Below, in pieces: positions 46,344-56,179 of a stretch of DNA of 64,000 nucleotides. The DNA is from Lophius americanus (taxonomy: Eukaryota > Chordata > Actinopteri > Lophiiformes > Lophiidae): positions 434,001 to 498,000 of the forward strand of contig JBBDHG010000109.1 in assembly GCA_037951165.1 (NCBI GenBank), written 5' to 3'. A model generated the notes under the pieces. The model worked only from the letters and a program-made list of their open reading frames with translations. It was not told where the DNA came from and did not search any database. The translations under genes and the position numbers were made by a program. Position 1 is the stretch's first letter, and the number at the start of each line of letters is the position of its first letter.

Positions 46344-46658
46344 ATGGCTCCAGCCCGGAGGGACTGCGGCGGCTGGGAGATGTTCCTCCCGGCGGGATGC
46401 CTTCTCCTCTCCGTCCTCTTACTTCACCCGGCTGTGGCCAAGGTGTGCAACGACCGCACCAAACACGGGCAGGACAACAGTTGGTTCGCCAGGGACGGGG
46501 AAAACTTGCCCATCATGGTTCTTATGCCCATGAACGAGTCGGCCCTGATGAGCAGCATCAGCCAGGGAATCGAACCCGCAGTCCAACTGGCCATCCAGCA
46601 CATACGGGAGTCCAGGAAGTACTCGTTCTCCCTCATCACCAAAATCTACGACACAGAG
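46344..46658 (+). CDS. gabbr2: GABA-B receptor subunit 2, exon 1 (partial gene)
   Basis: First 105 residues of a class C G-protein-coupled receptor. GABBR2 pairs with the GABA-binding GABBR1 at the neuronal surface and couples to Gi/o. Start ATG at 46344; a second in-frame ATG at 46380 would also work and lies right before the hydrophobic core. A signal peptide MFLPAGCLLLSVLLLHPAVA is followed by the start of the ligand-binding-like lobe: LPIMVLMPMNE, SISQGIEPAVQLAIQHIRES and KIYDTE. These align with human SIMGLMPLTK, SIGRGVLPAVELAIEQIR and LRLYDTE. Donor GTAACA at 46659 leaves phase 0. The next family residues (CDNAKGLK) were not found downstream, so the rest of the gene lies beyond the window. 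Confidence 0.82.
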
Positions 46659-47445
46659 GTAACACACATCACCGACACGTCCGCCGCCGCTGCCTGGTTA
46701 TGACAGTTGTGCACGCGTGTTTGTGCGCGTGCGCCCGTACGAGTGTGTGTGTGTGTGTGTGCGTGTGTGTGAGCGGAGCGCGCTCCACAAAAATTGTGCA
46801 TCCAAGGGGAAATGCTCGTGTTGTGTGCGCACCTTGGCTGTTGGTGTGAGTCAAAGTGATCTCTCACTCTTTTTGAATAAGACTTGTCTCACCGTTTGCG
46901 CCTTTACCTCCACCTCCACCTTCACCTCCGCAGTGTCACCCGGCGCTGGTGGAGGATTTAGATGTGACTGCAGCAGCAGGGCGCATTCTCCCGCACTCTA
47001 CCGGTCACCGCAATCTCCGCAAGAAGCGGAGAAGACTGTCAGATGACACAAACGTCACTCACCATCTTCACCCTCTGAATGAAGTCAAACGCCGCATCCG
47101 GTTTCCACGTCTTTCATCTCTCGCGGGGTTTTTCTTTTTTGCGCCAAAACGATTTAAGTGACGAATTTGTTTCTCTTTAAATGAAATTAAAGGTCGGGTC
47201 CATAATGCCTGACGATGGCGGTAATTGGATGCACGGTGTCTCCCGTGACGCCTTGAGAGGTGCTTCATCTCACAGCATCCGGATTAGAACGAGTTCATGT
47301 TTATTTGGATAAAAAAACAGTAATTTATCAGAGCAACGTGACACTTTTGAAGTCCAGGCATCTCTAAAAAGTCTGCAGGTGTTGACATTGGACAGGTACA
47401 TACCCGTGAGTCACGTCAACAGCGCATGTGTGGCCAGGGCACCTA
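46659..47445 (+). other. Start of gabbr2 intron 1
   Basis: Non-coding sequence after the donor. A (GT)n tract lies at 46741-46770. The CpG-rich zone fades by about 47100. Confidence 0.55.
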
Positions 47446-48275
47446 CACTGTAAAAAAATAAATCAAATAAATTTACGGTAAAACACCAGCAGATGTGGTG
47501 GCTGGAATCTTTGCTCCTAAAGAATACGGTGACGATGTTTAAGACGTTGCGGTAAATTATATGAATGTATATAATGTCAACCTGCGTTTATTAGGACGGA
47601 AGATAAATTAACAGTAGATTACTGTTAGGTAGACTTTTTAACTCTTAAAAAAACATTGTTTCGCAAATTTATACCGTATTTTTTAGCATCTTGTTACTGT
47701 AAAAACAATCGTGTGCTCTTGCTTAATGGTTGAATGGTAAAAGTAAAAGGGTTACAGTTAAAGTATACTGTAAATTTAAATGTAAATACCACTTAAATCA
47801 TTAATTTAGACATAAACATACTTTTACAGTAATATATACCTTGTAATATTTGGATATTTTTCTCTTAATTTTATGAAATTTTGTATTTTTATAGTAAACT
47901 TCTGTGTTTTCTACATATTCCGACTGTAAAAAAAATAAAGTTTGTTTAAAATAACTGTAGATTACAATAAATCATGACTTTTATCCCAATATAAATCTCC
48001 ATTGTTTTACAAATATATACCGTATTATTACCATCTTGTTACTATAAAAACAATCATATGGATTTTATGGTCTTTTACTGTTGCCATTTAACAGTTTTTA
48101 ACCACAATGTTTTACAGTGTGGCCCACGGTACAGTGTCTGTTTTTTATGGTTATGTATCATAATGTTTCGTAAGTGGTTACCGTAATTTTATGAGGAAAT
48201 TCTGGCAACCGCAACTTCCGGTATTTTCCCGTGAATTCTATGGAATATTCTTTTTTTTTTTTTTTTTTTACAGTG
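47446..48275. mobile_element. CACTGTAAAAAA element 3, in gabbr2 intron 1
   Basis: Clean inverted ends CACTGTAAAAAA / TTTTTTACAGTG with TA on each side; 830 bp. It contains 'aaaacaccagcagatgtggtggctgga' near the left end and 'tctggcaaccgcaacttccggtattttcc' near the right, which are inverted copies of one another. Long, decayed inverted repeats thus run inward from both ends. Confidence 0.75.
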
Positions 48276-48597
48276 TAGACAATCCCCAGTAAACAAGAAG
48301 AGGGAACCCAATGTCACCCTGGGGGGTTTTCACCCAGAGAATACTCAAAAAAATAAGAGAGTTCTGAAGAAGGAGGCGCAGAGAAGTAGGTCTTTAGTTC
48401 AGAAAAATTAAACGTATTTATTTTAAGACTCCAAAATTAACGTTAAACAAACGATTGCTGTCTAAAAACGGATTTTTTTCATTTTCCAAATTATGGAATA
48501 AAATATTTAAAAAAAAAAGGAATATTATCTTTTAATCAGAAATGACCCGAAGAGGAGAGTGAGGGAAATGGGAGAGCAAAAAAAACTTTCACCACCA

Positions 48598-48800
48598 CAC
48601 TGTAAAAACTGAATAAATTGAGAATACTCAAACTATTCCAATTCATTCATTTGAGAATTTAATTGTCAGTTCTTGAAACTTTAGACTTTTAATTACCTTT
48701 GAGTTGAATTTAAACTTAAAGTCTAGTTAGATCCTTTGGAAATAAGTCTATAGTCCTCGGGAATTATAAGTGTGACCAAACAGAAAGGGAATAAAAGAGC
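48598..48800. repeat. CACTGTAAAAA element 4 (different interior)
   Basis: Starts 'cacactgtaaaaactgaataaattgagaatactcaaact'. The interior is TTGAGT/ACTCAA-rich, unlike elements 1-3. The right end was not found. Confidence 0.45.
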
Positions 48801-49714
48801 TACTGGCGCTCAAACGTATTTTTTATATTTTTCAAAAGTCATTTTAATTCGACAATTTGAACATTTGGTTGTACATGAAGGTACATGTTTTTTTTTTAAA
48901 GAAAAATACTTGTATTTTACTGGAAATTATACAGATCTAATTTTACTATGACTTTATTTTTTAACATCTTTCCCTTGAAATCAACGATAAACAACGATAT
49001 TCCCTTTATAGAAAGTTTTATTTTCCTCTACTTTATGGTAATGACTTGCTGGTGACATTATAATATTTTTTTCCATTCATTTTACCCAAAGTTTTTTTGG
49101 GCATTTTTACAATTCTGTATTTTCCACATTTTTTTTTTTTTTTTTGTGGACGCTCCACCTCGGAACAGTTCCTCCAGAACGTTCTTCTCGTGTGTTGGTA
49201 CCAGATTTCCAGGAGCACCTTGCGACGTCTTGGGTCTTGGGCGCTCGTACGGCTCGGAAGGTATTTTAAGCCAATATTGAGCAGGCGGTTATAAAGATGT
49301 GGGAAAAAAAAAAAAATGGTGCGACTGAAGAATTTCAACTTGTTGCGTCACACAGTTGCCATGACAACATGCGACGGCTTTGACGGTTTGACACTTCAAC
49401 AACGAGATGAAGCCGTTCTCGAATAGATAGCCGTATTTTGGGGTTTTTCCGGTAGTTCTAAACACAAGGCTGTGTGAGATCCGTGAGCGCGCATGTGCGA
49501 GCGTGCGAACGCTCATCTCATCTCCGACTGAGGTAAAAGCCTCGCGGGCAGCATGTGGGATTAATATGCTCTTATGAGAGTTATGATTTTTTTCTCTCCT
49601 TCCATCCCCGTGAGAGATGGATGAGCTGGAAGCGAGAGGTCAGTGGGCCAGCCTGACATCCGCTGGGTGGGAATGTCTGAAAGGGATGCCAGCTTTTTTT
49701 CTGACCCTGGCAAT
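48801..49714. other. gabbr2 intron 1, nothing recognised
   Basis: No coding exon. T-rich run at 49125-49145. Confidence 0.4.
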
Positions 49715-50815
49715 TAATTCAAATCATTCAAAAGAATCTAACCTTCAACTCAAATAACAGTTATTGGCACCCTGTTTTTAATATTTGACTCCGCCCCCCA
49801 TTTTTGCCACAGTACTGGCCCTGAGTCTCCTTCTGTCGTCTGTGATGAGGTCTGAGGACACATCTGAAGATCTGAGACCATTCCTCCATACAGAACCTCT
49901 CCACCTCCTTCAGGTTCTGAGGTCCACGCTTGTGGACTCTCCTCTGCAGCACATCCCACAGATGTTCTGTTGGGTTCAGGTCAGGTGACTGGGATGGTCA
50001 TGACAGAACCTTTATTCTGTGACCTCTGAACCATTCTTGGGTTGATGTTGAGGTGATCTTCAGAACATTGTCCTGCTGGAAGGTCCAACCACGACCCACT
50101 TTAAGGTTCCTGACAGAGACTTTTAGGTCTTCATCCAGTATCTGCTGGTGTTTGATGGAGTCCATGGAACCATGTCACATTCCACAGCATTAGAGATCCA
50201 CCACCGGACTTCACAGGGGGTATGAGTGGTTTTTCTTGATGGCTTTTTTTCTTGCAGCTCCACACCTATCTTAGATTTTTCTTGCCAGAAAGCTCTATTT
50301 CTGTTCTCTGCAGACATGTCCTCTTCCAGGTTGATGTCTAACATCTCCAGTCTCTTTAAACTTCTTCATTATTGTTTTAACTGTTTAAACTGAGGCTTTG
50401 AACTGCCGAGAGATGTTCTTGTCTCCATTGTCAGATTTGTGCAGCTCTACAACTTTTCTTTGCTCCTCATTGCTGTGTTCTCTGGTCTTCATCATCTGAA
50501 GAACCTCAGAGAGAATCAGGAATGTGTCACCTCATATTTCAACCCCAGTCAAACAGGAAGTCATTATTCCCCACTTCAGAGTTCCTGCTCAAAGAGAAAA
50601 GCCTATAAATAGAAAATAGGACTGGAAATATACTTCAGTTACCTTTTAATGACATCATTTTGCTGGGGGTGCCAATAATTGTGGCACAGATTTTTAAAAC
50701 ATTTTTTATGTTATCAATTATTTGTAGTGAATAATTTGAATTAAAGATTCTGGGTATAGGCAATAAAGCCTTTTTTTCTTTACAACTCATTTTACGTCTT
50801 TACTGTGCCAATAAG
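49715..50815 (-). mobile_element. Tc1-like remnant G (most complete)
   Basis: Minus-strand copy of about 1.1 kb with both ends. 'gtgccaataattgtggcacagatttt' at about 50670 is part of the terminal repeat. The transposase start (complement of 'ttgctcctcattgctgtgttctctggtcttcatcat') lies at 50458-50500. The C-terminal part lies at 49850-50190, ending near 'ctccgccccc'. A stretch of the middle of the transposase is missing between about 50190 and 50320. Frames are broken, so it is inactive. Confidence 0.85.
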
Positions 50816-50941
50816 CGAAGGAACAGTATCTAAAACAATGATTTACTACTCTTACCGTTTAAGTTTTATTTCTTTTACTTAAATGTGATATTTATGTCTT
50901 CAGTGATCTGTAATCAATAAGTTACACAGAAAGAAGTCTAG

Positions 50942-50943
<2 letters not shown>

Positions 50944-51003
<60 letters not shown>

Positions 51004-51115
51004 AAAACACATACACTCACACAGGCACGCAAGCATAAACACTCACCCACACACACACAAACACACAAAAAAATTCACACACACAAATACACACACACAC
51101 ACACACAAAGCTGGC
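50944..51115. repeat. (CA)n microsatellite, compound
   Basis: Pure (CA)n at 50944-50999, then an imperfect CA-rich stretch to about 51110. A TG-rich imperfect tract follows on the same strand at 51200-51310. Confidence 0.9.
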
Positions 51116-52237
51116 TCACATGCAACATGCTTAAGCCAGAAAAACAATAGTCATCAGTATGTTTGCAGCAGCTCACAGCAGGCCAAGTGTTTGCACCTTT
51201 GTGTGTGTGTCTGTGTGTGCGTGCGCTCATCTGGGCGTGTGTGTGCGTGTTTGCGTGTGCATCTGTGCGTGTGTGTGTGTGTTGGTGTGTATGTGTGCAT
51301 CTGTACGTGTGTTGGCGCTGGGATTTAGCCTGGCAGATGTAAGTAATCAGTCCCTGAGCAGAGACTCTTTATCCCTTTATCCCCTCTCGGTGCAGCCATG
51401 GGTGGATGGGGCAGGCCCAGTCCAGAGCCCAGTCCAGAGCCCGGTGGTGTGGAACTGGGTGGTGGTGGTGGTGCTGATGATGATAGGGATGGCGAGGCAC
51501 TGCGGGGGCTGTCCCACAGTAAAGGGCCTCACAGCTGAGGTCGCTGGTCGTAGGAGGATTGGCGAGGCAGTCGGCGGGAGCGGAGCAGATGTCCAGATGT
51601 GTAATGCCTGTGGAGGATGTCTGACGTCTGGCTGCTGCGTTCTTTGATCAGACCCAAATCAGATTCCAAAGGTTCTCCAACAATTTGGCGCCTTGAGGGG
51701 AGAGCACGACCTCGCTTTAGAAATCACAGCCTGGTGGGTAGCAAAGGATCAGACTGGGTGGTGTCAACCGGACGGCTTAGTGCTGGAGCAGGAGCTGGAG
51801 CCTCCAGCGCAGCTCCAGATGTGTGAGTGTGTGTTTTAGTGTAGTGAAGACTGATACTGTAACTCCGCAGGCTTAGCTGATATCAAAGCCTCGGAGAGGA
51901 CAGGAAGCAAGGGAAGAGGAAGAGGGTGGAAGCCAGACTTTGGGCAGTGAGGCTAAGCTAGGCTAGTTCACCGGCTAATATGATTTGCGACGAGGAGTCA
52001 CGGCGGTACGGACCACTTCTTAGCAGGGCAGTTAGCGAGGAGGTTTAAACGGTGGTAAGTTTGAATCTGTGGGTGTGGTGTGTCGGGTACCAGCAGTACG
52101 ACACGTGAAGACGTGAAAGAGGATATCAAAGAGGTTTATTCATGCTACATAAATGTTTGTGTGTGGTGTGTGAGGTTTTATATCCCCCCAAAAAAGTCAG
52201 GGGTATTATGGAACTGTCAGCGCCGCCGCGTACGCCA
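51116..52237. other. gabbr2 intron 1, nothing recognised
   Basis: Open frame at 51159-51647 is low-complexity Cys/Val sequence from a TG tract and is not a gene. A 12-bp direct repeat 'gtccagagccca' lies at about 51419-51440. Confidence 0.4.
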
Positions 52238-52740
52238 ATACATGTTGTGGCTTTTGCAGATCGTTTCTCTTAATGTTTTGTGTTGTGGCTTTTGCAGACG
52301 TTTTTTTTAATGTGTTGTTTTTTGGCTTTTGCAGATCGTTTTTCTTAATGTTTTTTGTTTTTCCTTTTGCAGACTACTTTTCTTAATGTGTTGTTTTTTG
52401 GCTTTTGCAGATCGTTTTTGTTAATGTGTTGTGGCTTTTGCAGATTGTTTTTCCTAATGTTTTTTGTTTCTCCTTTTAAAGACTATTTTTCTTAATGTGT
52501 TGTTTTTTGGCTTTTGCAGACTATTTTTCTTAATGTGTTGTTTTTTGGCTTTTGCAGATCGTTTTTCTTAATGTGTTGTGGCTTTTGCAGATCGTTTTTC
52601 TTAATGTGTTGTGGCTTTTGCAGATTGTTTTTCCTAATATTTTTTGTTTTTCCTTTTGCAGACTACTTTTCTTAATGTGTTGTTTTTTGGCTTTTGCAGA
52701 TAGTTTTTTCTTAACTTGTTGTGGCTTTTGCAGCCTGCGT
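52238..52740 (+). repeat. Minisatellite of splice-acceptor-like units
   Basis: Fourteen tandem units of about 30-40 bp, each with a T-rich stretch and CTTTTGCAG (one unit reads CTTTTAAAG), then 'a(t/c)(c/t)(g/a)tttttcttaatgt'. Unit types alternate (TGTGGCTTTTGCAG, TTTTGGCTTTTGCAG, TTTTCCTTTTGCAG), which shows a higher-order pattern of three or so. It lies in the sense strand of gabbr2 intron 1. A lone related unit is at about 33373-33390. Confidence 0.9.
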
Positions 52741-53464
52741 GTGTTGTCAACTTGATGAAGATGTTTTCTTAGTTTGCAGTATGCGCCTGTTGTCAAACTG
52801 ATGGTTGCAGAGCGTTTGCCCCTGTCGGCCCCCCTAATATCGCGTTTCGGGTAGCGTAGCAGCCGCAGGAGAGGGAGGACACGTGTATCTTTAAAGACGA
52901 ATCAATACAACCACAGAGAAGAAGGAGGCTCCAGAGAAAAAGGAGTTTGCAGCGGGAGAAGCCGATCTGGCCCGCGAACGTTCCGACACTGTGACCGTAT
53001 GGAGGCGGGGGTTTATATTAGATGGCCGGGCATCCATGCAGCACTACGGACCTCCTGAGACTCCGCAGGCAGTGACCCATGTTCAGAGATACTACCAAGA
53101 GAGATGAGCCGCTGCTTCTTCTTCTTCTTCTTCTTCCTCTTCGTCTTCCCTCCGAGGACTGGATGCAACATGTCACATTTGCGCACACGTTGGCGAGCCG
53201 TACTGTACTCTCGTACACAGGAGGTACATCAACCCCCCGGAGCGAATGGAGGCCCTTCTGTTACTTCTGTCAGGAGACGTTACGTTCGTGGGGAAATGGC
53301 ATTACCATAATGGAGGTCAAGATGCTGCGAAGCGTAGGTCCCGACGTTCAAGTGGGAAGGTTTGCGGTTGTTGTTGTTTTTTTTTTTTTTTTTTACAGCG
53401 TTGAGGATTATTTCTTTCAGCAAGGTGTCGTTTTTGGTTTCAAGTGTGAGTTACAACATCCCTG
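52741..53464. other. gabbr2 intron 1, nothing recognised
   Basis: No coding exon recognised. (TTC)n at 53115-53135 and a T-run at 53378-53395. Confidence 0.4.
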
Positions 53465-54133
53465 AAAAGTGGCGATAACTCCAGAACTGTTTCATCGATC
53501 ATCTTCAAATTTGGTTCCCAGGTAGCCCTAAGTGGGAAAATGAACGTGGGTGATTGTGAAAAAAGTCGGTTTTATCTTTCTGAGACTAGGGGGAGCTTTA
53601 ATGTCCAAATGTTTTCGGTCCATTATTTCTCAACCGTTTGTCTGATTTACTTCAAATTTGGTAAATATGAATCGTCTTACGGAGAGTTTTCTTGTTTACC
53701 TCTTGTCTTATTCTAATAATTCACATTTTACTCGCTAGGAAAAGGTTTTTGGGACATAACTTCCAGCACCAAATCCAGATTAAGTGCATATGAATCCAAT
53801 CAAGGAGATCTATCGTTAATAATGAACTCTAATAATTCATATTTTACTCCGTAGGGCGACATTTCTTTTTTTAAATGAAAAAACACTGTATTTTGAGTTA
53901 CATACCTGTAACTTAAAAACTATTTCATGGCTCGTTTTCAAAGTGTATACCCACATATACCTCAGTGACAGGAAGAACTGGATTGATTTTGGGAAAGGTG
54001 GGTTGAATCTCTCCAACACTAGGGGGAGCTTCATCTTAAAAGGGTTTTTTGGGCCATCATTTCTCAACCGTTTATCGGATTTCGTCCAAATTTGGTGCGT
54101 ATGAATCGACTAGAGGTGACCTATCCTGTCCAT

Positions 54134-54209
<76 letters not shown>

Positions 54210-54245
54210 ATATTTTACCCACTAAGAGGAGCTTCTTTGTGTGGA
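53465..54245 (+). repeat. GGGGGAGCTT repeat, copy 10
   Basis: Begins 'gtggcgataactccagaactgtttcatcgatcatcttcaaatttgg'. AGGGGGAGCTT blocks occur at about 53588 and 54021, with degraded ones at 53735, 53852 and 54222. It contains a second family start at about 53908 ('gtaacttaaaaactatttcatgg'), so it is two copies in tandem. Confidence 0.75.
54136..54205. repeat. (AT)n microsatellite inside copy 10
   Basis: About 35 AT units that sit where other copies read 'atcttgtatat.tcatattttact'. The tract thus seems to have grown from the repeat's own TATAT. Confidence 0.92.
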
Positions 54246-55729
54246 CACAATATAAATTGAGGTGTTCAATCAGGGGGATTGGTGGTACGAAGCCTATCCG
54301 GGTGAAAGTTTCTGTGGAGGAGGATTGCATAGTTCCAGTTTACATATTTATTCAGAAAGTACTCTTACTGAGTTACATCGTGTATCTCGCCTTTAAGCGT
54401 TTGTATTAAACCGTCCTACATGGGCCGAAGGAAGCAGCGCCTTTAGGACGTCTTATATGTCAGGGTCTCATTTTGTACGTCGCATATTATCTAAATATCT
54501 GACAACTATTCAGTGCTGAGGAAGTTAGGGGGGGAGGGGGGGCGAAAAAGATTGCCTGTCACTGTTTTCCGAGAGGGCAAATATTCAGGGATAGTAGGCG
54601 GTGACAGGCTGGGCCCTCTGAAGGCACGGAGAAAGTGCTGAGTGTGGCTGTGTCCACTGACCCGACACAGATAGTGGGGATCAATGTGCAGCAGCCCTTC
54701 TCATACAGCGAACAGGATCTCAGGGGAGAATCTGAGAGCGAGAGAGAGCGAGCGAGAGAGAGAGAGAGATGTGTAGGGCTATGAGATGGAGATCCAAAAA
54801 CGGGATTAACTCATCTTCTGTGCAGGAAGAGGAAATGACTTAATTCTTATTTGATCATAATGTAATGCCATCCACATTGTTTTTCTACGACTATATCGTT
54901 TTAATGGCTGCAGTGGTGCTGGGGTGGGGGGTGGGGGTGGCGGGGGGGACAATTATTACATGCGATGAGAATGCACATTAGATGAGGTCAAAGCCCTCAA
55001 GATCCTGCGTTGTTTTGTCAGTTACGTCATCTCACACGTTCGTGGCTGTTGCTCTTATGTCCTTTTAATGTCGTCCCCCCCCCCCTTGTTTAATGCAAAA
55101 TTACAGAATCACTGGTCGCCATTTAATGAGATTATTAAATCTGAGGACTAATTGCTGACCTTTGTGTGAGTCGAGCTGCCGGCGCCCTGCAGGGCTGGAG
55201 CACCAACGTGAGCGTTGGTGATAACTTCCTGTACGTGGCTTTATAACAGATAATGTGACACTTATAATAAAACCCACAACAGCCTGGCGGCGTTCTCCTC
55301 CACCTCCGGCTTCTTCCTCCCGTCACGCCACACAAACACACACACACACACACAGAACCACACATGGCCCACACGCCTCCACATATGGTCATGGCTGTTC
55401 TTCAATGGGCGCCCCTGCGGCGGCGCCGGAGGTCAGGACAATGTGGTCCGGCGAGAATTTAGCCACGAAGAGTAGATACACTCCGATAAAACACCGGACG
55501 CCTCCAATCATCACATTGCCTTCATCCGTCCTCTCCTTCTCTTCTCCTCGTAATCCTCTGATTCTTCTGGCGAGATTCTCGTATTTACCAGCGTTTTTTT
55601 ATTAGAACAAGAAATCGCACGTTCATGGTGAAAAATCGGGGAATAATGATTATGAAGAAGAAAAAAAAACACTTTGTAGTAGATATGTCGGTCGATCCAA
55701 CCTTTGGTGCTTGGTTTTCATCTACGATT
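54246..55729. other. gabbr2 intron 1, nothing recognised
   Basis: No coding exon. GA tract at 54735-54768; G-rich run at 54918-54950; C-run at 55074-55084; (CA)n at 55332-55354. Confidence 0.4.
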
Positions 55730-56133
55730 TGGAGTAGATTAGTGGTATATATGCTCAAATTTTACAAACCCGTGCGAGGAAGAACTGGGTTGATTTGGGT
55801 AGAGGTCATCTGCATATTTCTACCACTAGAGGGAGGATGACTACCAAAAATCCCAGTTTTCCAGCCCATCGTTTCCCTAACGTTAATCTGATTTAGTCCA
55901 AATTTGATGCAAATGAATCGCCTGGTGAAGATCTATCTTGTTTATCTCATATTTGAATCTAATATTTTACTTGGGGGGCGCTCTTTAGCAGAAAAAAACA
56001 CTTAATGGACATAACTCGCTTACTGTGGGTCCAGTTTAAAATCCAAAACTTCGTACATATGAATCGGCTTAAAGGCATCTTTACCTTGTAAATGTCGTAT
56101 TTTAAAGGTTCATACTTTACTCGTTGGGGGGAG

Positions 56134-56177
<44 letters not shown>
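55730..56177 (+). repeat. GGGGGAGCTT repeat, copy 11, with (AT)n end
   Basis: Has 'cgtgcgaggaagaactgggttgat', CCACTAGAGGGAGG at 55823-55836, 'ctgatttagtccaaatttgatgcaaatgaatcg', and a GGGGGAGCTT at 56126-56135. That last block runs straight into (AT)n at 56136-56177. Confidence 0.75.

Positions 56178-56179
<2 letters not shown>

Noticed and set aside
46920..46990. Possible second exon of gabbr2 just downstream of exon 1 (TTAGATGTGACTGC)
   Set aside because: The frame after the possible acceptor does not give the CDNAKGLK-type continuation expected of the family.
52530..52796. Lys-rich 88-codon frame on the minus strand with repeated KTICKSHNTLR units
   Set aside because: It is the reverse reading of the splice-acceptor-like minisatellite and has no independent coding support.
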